Assembly: GCA_963829545.1 (NCBI GenBank)
Contig: CAWHIX010000010.1
Location: forward strand, 186,001-250,000
DNA length: 64,000 nt
Direction of reading: 5' to 3'
Source of the DNA: JAXGXJ01 sp963829545
Lineage (GTDB): Bacteria; Actinomycetota; Thermoleophilia; RBG-16-64-13
Below the pieces are notes generated by a model. It was not told the DNA's origin. It saw only the letters and a list, made by a program, of their open reading frames with translations, and ran no database searches. Position 1 is the stretch's first letter; every line of letters starts with the position of its first letter. Of this stretch, positions 58,291 through 64,000 are shown in pieces. Made by a program: the position numbers and the translations under genes.

Positions 58291-59662
58291 GCGAACCCTC
58301 TGTGAGCAGCGGCACTCAGTCGCGCATCCCGGCTCCGCGGGGGCGCGAAGCTCCGCGGGGCGCGACGTTCCGCGGGGGCGCGAGGAGACTCCCCCTGCTC
58401 CGCCCCAGAAGCGGCGCGGTAACCCCGCGGCGACCCTGCCCTCGCCAGGGGTCGTGAAGCTGAAGGACTCCGCTCCGGCGTCGTACCACATCATCTGGAT
58501 CGTCACTCTGATCCTGCTCGCGTTTGGCCTGTGCATGATGCTGTCGGTGTCGATGACTACCGCTGTGAATCCTGGAGAGGGCAGGTTCGGATACGTACGC
58601 GACCAGGGACTCACGGCGGCCGTGGGTCTCATCCTGATGTTCATGCTTGCTCGCACCGACTACCGCCGCTGGCTGCGGGGTGGGTCGGTGGCCGCCCTGG
58701 CTGTGGCGGTGCTCGCCCTGCTTGCCATCCACATCCCCGGGGTGAGCGAGAGCGAAGGGGGAGCGGCCAGTTGGATCCCGCTCGGTCCGGTGACCTTCCA
58801 GCCCTCTGAGTTCGCCAAGCTCGCATTGGTGATGGCCGGAGCCCATCTGCTCACGGTCGGTCGCCCGGTGTGCGGGGACTTCAAGGCTCTCATGCGGCCG
58901 TTCGGGCTGATCGGTCTGGCGGTATGCGGTCTCGTGCTGCTGGAGCCCGACCTGGGCACTGCCGTCATCATCGCCGGCTTGGTGATGGGGCTTCTGTACG
59001 TCGGGGGCATGAAGATGACGCATTGGCTCGGTCTCGTGGCTGCGGGGGCGGGGCTGGCGTTTCTGCTCGTGGCCACCAACGCGGAACGAAAGAGCCGCGT
59101 GCTCTCCTTCCTCGACCCGGGAGCCGACCCGTACGACACCGGTTTTCAGCTGTCGCAGTCCCTGGTGGCGCTGGGCCGCGGTGGGTGGCTCGGCGTGGGA
59201 CCGGGGGAGAGCGTGCAGAAGTTCAACTACCTGCCCAAGGCCCACACCGACATGGTCTTTGCCATCCTCGGGGAGGAGTTCGGCCTCCTGGGCGCAGGTC
59301 TGGTGATCCTGCTCTTTGCCCTGTTGGCGATGGCGGCTTGGCGCCTGGCCCGGCAGTGCTGCGAGCCCATGGGCAGGTATCTCCTGGCAGGCTGCGGTAT
59401 GCTCGTCACGCTTCAGGCGGTCGTCAACATCGGGGGCGTGATCGGAGCCCTGCCGCTCACCGGCGTGCCTCTGCCCTTTATGAGCTTCGGCCGCAACAGT
59501 CTTCTCGTCATGCTGATCGCCGTCGGTCTGATGCTATCGGTCGCCCGCTGGGCTCCGGCTTGGCCGGCGGTGACTTCTGCCAAGGGGTTTGAGAATGTCA
59601 CGAGTATTGATCGCCGGCGGAGGGACAGCGGGGCACGTGGTGCCCGCCCTGGCGTTGGCTGA
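58287..59662 (+). CDS. ftsW: FtsW SEDS glycosyltransferase of the divisome (one frame break)
   Basis: A polytopic SEDS protein with HIIWIVTLILLAFGLCMMLSVSMTT as its first helix, SWIPLGPVTFQPSEFAKLALVM, LLEPDLGTAVII, GFQLSQSLVALGRGGWLGVGPG, HTDMVFAILGEEFGLLGAG and LPLTGVPLPFMSFGRNSLLVML. ATG 58287 overlaps murD. The frame is lost inside a tandem DNA repeat at 58333-58385; adding one G to the shortened middle copy restores it. As sequenced the frame ends at 59662, 68 nt into murG. A further indel near 59580 would instead end it at TGA 59590-59592. It polymerises septal glycan with FtsI. Confidence 0.91.
58333..58385 (+). repeat. Three tandem ~18-nt repeats in the ftsW N-terminus
   Basis: Copies at 58333-58350, 58351-58367 and 58368-58385 share (C/T)TCCGCGGGG(G)CGCGA. 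The middle copy has four G's where the others have five. With the fifth G the protein reads PRGREAPRGRDVPRGRE, a six-residue repeat in a disordered cytoplasmic tail. Without it the ftsW frame breaks. Confidence 0.85.
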
Positions 59663-60686
59663 CGTCCTGTCCGCCCGCGGACACGAGATAGCCTTCTGCG
59701 GCACTGCCAGGGGTATGGAGCACGACCTCGTGCCCAAGGCAGGATATCCGTTCTCCGTGGTCCGCATCCGCGGTTTCAGCCGGCAGGTGGGCGTGTCCAC
59801 GCTGCAGACCCTGGCCTCGATCCCGCTGGCGGGCGTGGACGCCTGGAGGCTGCTGCGCGCCTTTCGGCCTCACTGCGTGGTGGGCGTGGGGGCCTACGCT
59901 TCGGGGCCGGTGGTCGCCGAGGCGGCGGTTCGGCGCATACCGACGGTGGCGGTGGAGATGGACTCGCACATGGGCTGGACCAACCGCATCCTCAGCGGCC
60001 TCGTGGACAGGGTCTGCCTTTCTTTCCATGACCCGGAGCGGACGGGCGGGAAGTATGTGTACACGGGCCGCCCTCTGCGCCCCAGCCTCCTCGCGGCGAC
60101 CCGGGAGGAAGGCTTGATCCGCTTCAATCTGGATCCCGAACGTGCCGTGTTGCTGGTGTTCGGTGGCAGCCTGGGAGCTCATACACTGAACGAGAACACT
60201 CTGGCAGCGTTTGGACACCGCCCGACCGCCTTCCAGATCCTCCACGTGACCGGGCAGCGGGAGTACGCCGACGTCGCCGCGGCGTTGGATGCGCCCAACG
60301 CCAATCCGTCATACCAGGCGTTCGCCTATCTCGACGATTTCGCCCTGGCGTTGGCTGCGGCCGACATGGTGGTCGGCCGCGCCGGGGGTTCGGTGGCCGA
60401 GATCCTGGCCCGCGGGGTCCCGGCCCTTCTGGTGCCGTATCCCCACGCTGCAGGCGACCATCAGACCAAGAACGCGCGCATGGTGGCGGCCCAGGGCGCC
60501 GCCCACGTGATCGCCGATGCCGACCTGACCCCCCAGCGCCTCGCCGAGGAGGTGGACGGCATCCTCAGCCCGCAGACGAACCGCGACATGCGGGCGGCCT
60601 CCCTGCGTCTGGCACGCTCGGACGCGGCTACCCGCATAGCCGACGTCATAGTAGAATTGCTTTCCTCCGAGCACGGGAAGAAGTGA
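59595..60686 (+). CDS. murG: UDP-GlcNAc--lipid I GlcNAc transferase MurG
   Basis: A GT-B glycosyltransferase making lipid II at the inner membrane face. About 363 residues, frame intact. It starts SRVLIAGGGTAGHVVPALALADVL, then GVGAYASGPVVAEA, LVFGGSLGAHTLNE, YLDDFALALAAADMVVGRAGGSVAEILARGVPALLVPYPHAAGDHQTKNA. The glycine-rich loop and the donor-binding H-x3-G-x-A-type block are in place. ATG 59595 has AAGGGG about 9 nt upstream. The gene lies between ftsW and murC as usual. Confidence 0.95.
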   Translation: MSRVLIAGGGTAGHVVPALALADVLSARGHEIAFCGTARGMEHDLVPKAGYPFSVVRIRGFSRQVGVSTLQTLASIPLAGVDAWRLLRAFRPHCVVGVGAYASGPVVAEAAVRRIPTVAVEMDSHMGWTNRILSGLVDRVCLSFHDPERTGGKYVYTGRPLRPSLLAATREEGLIRFNLDPERAVLLVFGGSLGAHTLNENTLAAFGHRPTAFQILHVTGQREYADVAAALDAPNANPSYQAFAYLDDFALALAAADMVVGRAGGSVAEILARGVPALLVPYPHAAGDHQTKNARMVAAQGAAHVIADADLTPQRLAEEVDGILSPQTNRDMRAASLRLARSDAATRIADVIVELLSSEHGKK

Positions 60687-60689
60687 TCC

Positions 60690-62096
60690 ATGACCGACCC
60701 CACCGCAATCGATACGGCCTATAGCGCTGCTCCCGAGCAGTTGCGCAGCCTGCATTTTGTCGGCATCGGAGGCGCGGGCATGAGCGGCATCGCGCTCGTT
60801 CTTCACGATCAGGGCTATCAGATCAGCGGTTCCGACCTCAAGTGGTCACGCTACGTCGAACTTCTCGAGAGGGCCGGGGTGCAGGTCAGTATCGGCCACA
60901 AGGCCGGGAACATCGATCACCCCGACGTGGTCGTCATTTCCTCGGCCATACCCTCCCACAACGTGGAGCTCCAGGAGGCGCGTCGTAACGGCATCCAGGT
61001 GGTCAAGCGGGGACAGGCCCTGGCCTGGATCATGGAAGCCGGACGGGGTGTAGCGGTCTGCGGGACCCACGGCAAGACCACCACCACCTCGATGATCAGC
61101 CGGGCTTTGGTGGACGCCGGTCACGACCCGACGTTCCTGGTCGGCGGCGAGCTCAACGACCTGGGCTCCAACGCCCGCCGCGGCAAGGGCGAGTTCGTGG
61201 TCTGCGAGGCCGACGAGTCGGACGGGTCGTTCTTGCTCCTCAACCCTGAGGTCGTGGTCCTCACCAACATGGAACTCGACCACCACAGCCACTACCTGCA
61301 CATCGATGACGTGGAGCGGGCCTTCCGGGAGTTGCTCGATCGTCTGCCGCCCGAAGGTCTCCTCGTCTACTGCGGCGAGGACCAGAGGGTGTCCCGGCTG
61401 GCGGCCGGCCTACAGGGGCGGGCGGTCTCTTACGGTTTGGGTGACCACCACGACTATCAGGCTCGGGCCATCGAGCCCCGGCATCTGGGGAGCAGCTTCG
61501 AAGTCTGGGCTCGAGGAGAGCGGGTGGCCCAGATAGAGCTGGCGGTCCCGGGCCTGCACAACATTCTGAACGCCCTCGCCTGCTTCGCGACTCTCAATGA
61601 GTTGGGGGTGCCGGCCGCCGAGGTTGTGGCGTCCCTGCGCTCGTTCGGTGGCGCCGTTCGCCGCTTCCAGTGCAAGGGAGAGCGGGACGGGGTCACCGTC
61701 GTCGACGACTACGCCCACCATCCCACCGAACTGCGCGCCACCCTGCTCGCCGCCCGGGACGGCGATTGGAAACGGGTCATCGCCATCTTCCAGCCCCATC
61801 TCTACTCGCGCACCGAGTTCCTCCACGCCGAGTTTGCGCAGGCACTCGACCATGCGGACATCGCGGTGGTGACCGACGTCTACGGTGCTCGCGAGGACCC
61901 GCGTCCGGGAATCAGCGGCAAGATGATCGTCGATAGCCTACTGCGTCTTGATCCCCACAAGCCCGTGGCTTATCTGCCTCGTATGGGAGCCATCGTCGAC
62001 TACCTCGACTGCCTCGCCGAAGAAGGCGATCTCGTCCTTACCCTGGGTGCGGGTGACGTCCACCGGGTCGGGGAGCGCTATCTGAGCGCGGAGTAG
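60690..62096 (+). CDS. murC: UDP-MurNAc--L-alanine ligase
   Basis: The first amino acid addition in peptidoglycan precursor synthesis. 468 residues, frame intact. It has the N-terminal FVGIGGAGMSGIALVLHDQGYQISGSDL, P-loop VCGTHGKTTTTSMISRAL, CEADESDGSFLLLNPEVVVLTNMELDHHSHY and the C-terminal VVDDYAHHPTELRATLLAARD. GIGGxGMS marks MurC among the Mur ligases. It starts 3 nt after murG. Confidence 0.96.
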   Translation: MTDPTAIDTAYSAAPEQLRSLHFVGIGGAGMSGIALVLHDQGYQISGSDLKWSRYVELLERAGVQVSIGHKAGNIDHPDVVVISSAIPSHNVELQEARRNGIQVVKRGQALAWIMEAGRGVAVCGTHGKTTTTSMISRALVDAGHDPTFLVGGELNDLGSNARRGKGEFVVCEADESDGSFLLLNPEVVVLTNMELDHHSHYLHIDDVERAFRELLDRLPPEGLLVYCGEDQRVSRLAAGLQGRAVSYGLGDHHDYQARAIEPRHLGSSFEVWARGERVAQIELAVPGLHNILNALACFATLNELGVPAAEVVASLRSFGGAVRRFQCKGERDGVTVVDDYAHHPTELRATLLAARDGDWKRVIAIFQPHLYSRTEFLHAEFAQALDHADIAVVTDVYGAREDPRPGISGKMIVDSLLRLDPHKPVAYLPRMGAIVDYLDCLAEEGDLVLTLGAGDVHRVGERYLSAE

Positions 62097-62106
62097 CTCG
62101 GGCGTC

Positions 62107-63102
62107 ATGAGAACGGCCATCTCTCCTTCCTTGCTGGGCGAACTGCGTTGTGTTCAGGGTCTCCGGCTCTGGGCCAACGCCCCTCTGGCCCCGTTCACTA
62201 CAATCGGCACGGGAGGCAAGGCCGGCCTTCTGCTCACGGTCTCCGCCCCGCAGGCGCTGGCGACCGCGTTGGGCCTGATGGAAGAAGCGGGCACGCCCTG
62301 GCTCTGTCTGGGCGCAGGTTCCAACCTCCTGGTGGCCGATGGAGGTTACCCCGCGGCCGTCTTCAAACTCGACGAGTACTTTCACTACGTGGAAGGCCTG
62401 CCGACGACGACGGCGCCGGCCGGAGACGTAGTCACTCTCACGGTGGGCGGCGGCGCCTACCTGGCCCGCCTTGCGGCCGTGGTGGCGGAGAACGGGCTCT
62501 CGGGTTTGGAGTTCGCCTGCGGGATCCCCGGCTCGGTGGGGGGCGGGGTGGCCATGAATGCGGGAGCCCACGGCTGGTCGCTGGCCGATGTGGTGGAAGA
62601 GGTGGAGGTCGTCTCGTCGGCGGGCCGCGGCTGGCTTTCGGCCGGGGACCTCGACTGGGGATACCGCTTCTGCGCCCTTCCTGAGGGTTCGGTGGTCACA
62701 GCGGTGCGGCTCCGGCTGAGCGCGGGGGACCCCTCTGCCATCCTGGAGCATCATCGGAACCTGCTGCGCGCTCGGCGCCTCTCTCAGCCACGGGGCGTGC
62801 GCACCTTCGGCAGTGTCTTCAAGAACCCGCCAGGGGGGGCCGCAGGGAGCCTGCTCGACGCGGCCGGGCTGAAAGGAATGCGCCGGGGCGGTGCCGAAGT
62901 ATCAACGGTACACGCGAACTTCCTCGTCAATCTAGGGGACGCTACCACGGCCGACATCCTCACCTTGATGGGACTCATGCGCGAGGCGGTGGAGCGCTCC
63001 AGTGGCATCAGCCTGGAGCCCGAAGTCAAACTGCTGGGCGCCGAGTTCCCGTGGGTCCCGGCCGGTAAGAGCTCTGCGGACCCGTCCCCACGACATGGAT
63101 AA
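62107..63102 (+). CDS. murB: UDP-N-acetylenolpyruvoylglucosamine reductase
   Basis: A flavoprotein that reduces enolpyruvyl-UDP-GlcNAc to UDP-MurNAc. 331 residues, frame intact. It has the FAD-binding TTIGTGGKAGLLL, CLGAGSNLLVADGGYPAAVFKL and GLEFACGIPGSVGGGVAMNAGAHG. The catalytic serine region is GSVFKNPPGGAAGSLLDAAGLKG and the end is SGISLEPEVKLLGAEF. The SVFKNP block is that of the type II form common in Gram-positives. It overlaps ftsQ by 8 nt. Confidence 0.95.
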   Translation: MRTAISPSLLGELRCVQGLRLWANAPLAPFTTIGTGGKAGLLLTVSAPQALATALGLMEEAGTPWLCLGAGSNLLVADGGYPAAVFKLDEYFHYVEGLPTTTAPAGDVVTLTVGGGAYLARLAAVVAENGLSGLEFACGIPGSVGGGVAMNAGAHGWSLADVVEEVEVVSSAGRGWLSAGDLDWGYRFCALPEGSVVTAVRLRLSAGDPSAILEHHRNLLRARRLSQPRGVRTFGSVFKNPPGGAAGSLLDAAGLKGMRRGGAEVSTVHANFLVNLGDATTADILTLMGLMREAVERSSGISLEPEVKLLGAEFPWVPAGKSSADPSPRHG

Positions 63103-63859
63103 GAGGGTCCGCGAGCGTCGGCAGAGCATCAGCCGCGAGCGAGGTCGCCGGAGAGCGGGGATCATCGTGGCCTGTCTCGCTATCGTGGTCGCGGCCGGCC
63201 TGTTCCTCTGGCTGCGCTCGTCTGATGTGTTCGCCGTGCAGACGGTGACCGCGGACGCCGTGGCCCACGTGACCGAGGAGCAGATCGCGGGTGCCACGGC
63301 TTCCGTCCGGGGAGAGAGCCTGCTGGCGCTCTCAGTCGGTCCTATCGAGGAGGAACTTACCGCCCTACCCTACGTCCGCTCGGCCCGTGTCTTGCGCCGC
63401 TTCCCCAACACGCTCTACGTCCGACTCGTGGAGCACGAGCCGGCGGCCCGCGTGAAGGCTTCTGACGGGAGCGTCTGGCTGGTGAGCGACGACGGGCGGG
63501 TCCTGGAACAGAGTGCGGCCGCGGGACTTCCACTGTTCGTGCCGGCCTCCGGACTGGAACTGGAACCGGGCGAGTACCTGCCTCAGATCGTAGCCGCAGC
63601 CTTACCCGTGGGCGCGCTTCTGGAGGAGATCGACGCCGGCAACGGCCTGCCGACACTGCATCACGTGAGTATCGCCCTGACGGGCGAGGTGGTGATGCAT
63701 CTCGCGCGAGGGGCCGAGTTGCGCCTGGGGGAACCGACGGAACTGAAGCAGAAGTTGACGGTGGCGAGCGCCATCATCCAGCAATACTTGAGGGATGGAA
63801 AGCGTATCAACTATGTGGACGCAAGCGTGCCCGACCGGGTGGCTGTCAACGCCGAATGA
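63095..63859 (+). CDS. ftsQ: Cell division protein FtsQ
   Basis: A bitopic divisome protein of 254 residues. A basic cytoplasmic start (DKRVRERRQSISRERGRRR) is followed by one membrane helix (AGIIVACLAIVVAAGLFLWLR) and a POTRA domain. The POTRA region includes FAVQTVTADAVAHVTEEQI...SLLALSVGPIEEELTALPYVRSARVLRRFPNTLYVRLVEHEPAA; the beta domain then ends in KRINYVDASVPDRVAVNAE. ATG 63095 lies inside the end of murB. It acts with FtsL and FtsB. ftsZ would be expected next. Confidence 0.9.
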   Translation: MDKRVRERRQSISRERGRRRAGIIVACLAIVVAAGLFLWLRSSDVFAVQTVTADAVAHVTEEQIAGATASVRGESLLALSVGPIEEELTALPYVRSARVLRRFPNTLYVRLVEHEPAARVKASDGSVWLVSDDGRVLEQSAAAGLPLFVPASGLELEPGEYLPQIVAAALPVGALLEEIDAGNGLPTLHHVSIALTGEVVMHLARGAELRLGEPTELKQKLTVASAIIQQYLRDGKRINYVDASVPDRVAVNAE

Positions 63860-64000
63860 AAGTGGTATTGTGGCCGGGTAGCAGGATTCAGCGGGGAAGG
63901 GTCGTACTGTCGAAACGTAGATGGTATGAGGCCCGCCGTTCTTCCGGCGCGCTTCGTCGGTCGATGCCTGCCAAGTGTGAAGTGATGATTGAGGGCTTTG
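63860..64000. other. Intergenic start of the region before the expected ftsZ
   Basis: 141 nt after ftsQ with no open frame of note. I see no firm promoter, terminator or start codon with a ribosome-binding site. An AAGTGGT just after the ftsQ stop recalls the MraZ core but is single and unphased. Confidence 0.5.

Noticed and set aside
63855..63985. A second MraZ operator before ftsZ
   Set aside because: AAGTGGT and AAGTGTGAAGTGA occur but are not repeated at 10-bp spacing.

Overview
The window is a strongly G+C-rich chromosomal segment of housekeeping genes. It most resembles a deep-branching actinobacterium (Actinomycetota). The evidence for this is a single-chain PafB-PafC WYL regulator, an actinobacterial-type dcw cluster, MreBCD with RodA and PBP2, a meso-diaminopimelate-type MurE, many GTG/TTG starts, and short or leaderless 5' ends. 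The taxonomic placement is an inference from gene content and order; no rRNA is present.

Layout. 1-3.9 kb: the tail of a histone-deacetylase-family gene, a PilT-type ATPase, a small four-helix membrane protein and pafBC. 4.0-10.6 kb: a two-subunit AddAB/AdnAB-like helicase-nuclease, divergent from pafBC, then tRNA-Pro and a terminator. 10.8-15.6 kb: an ECF sigma/anti-sigma pair, a DUF1844 protein, a methylthioadenosine phosphorylase, an uncharacterised 110-residue protein and a GalE-like epimerase. 15.7-16.3 kb: five tRNAs (Pro, Gly, Arg, His, Leu). 16.4-28.2 kb: tig-clpP-clpX-lon-valS-folC, two small membrane or zinc-ribbon proteins, ndk and maf. 28.3-34.1 kb: mreB-mreC-mreD-mrdA-rodA. 34.1-39.0 kb: a DUF697 protein, the B12-binding radical SAM/DUF2344 pair and RNase G. 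39.2-48.9 kb: rplU-rpmA-obgE-proB-proA-nadD, a LytR_C-type protein, an orphan ThiF/MoeB-type E1-like enzyme and pcrA. 48.9-64 kb: the dcw cluster mraZ-rsmH-ftsL-ftsI-murE-murF-mraY-murD-ftsW-murG-murC-murB-ftsQ, ending just before the expected ftsZ position.

The genes form three main functional blocks: protein folding and quality control (Tig, ClpXP, Lon), rod shape and lateral wall synthesis (Mre/PBP2/RodA), and division plus peptidoglycan precursor synthesis (dcw). A DNA-break repair module sits next to its probable damage-responsive regulator.

The most striking feature is the number of reading-frame breaks in otherwise well-conserved essential genes (clpP, clpX, lon, valS, folC, ndk, maf, mreB and others). 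Nearly all are restored by skipping one base or supplying one. They are densest between 18 and 34 kb, and both signs occur, though surplus bases dominate. I read these as sequence or assembly indels, not biology. Gene boundaries below are therefore for the gene with its frame restored, and the breaks are noted. I found no convincing novel multi-gene system. The best leads are a large insertion in the Lon protease domain, Fe-S-type cysteine sets in both helicase-nuclease subunits, a 10-bp-phased MraZ operator, a perfect 13-bp inverted repeat before rplU, and an orphan E1-like enzyme.
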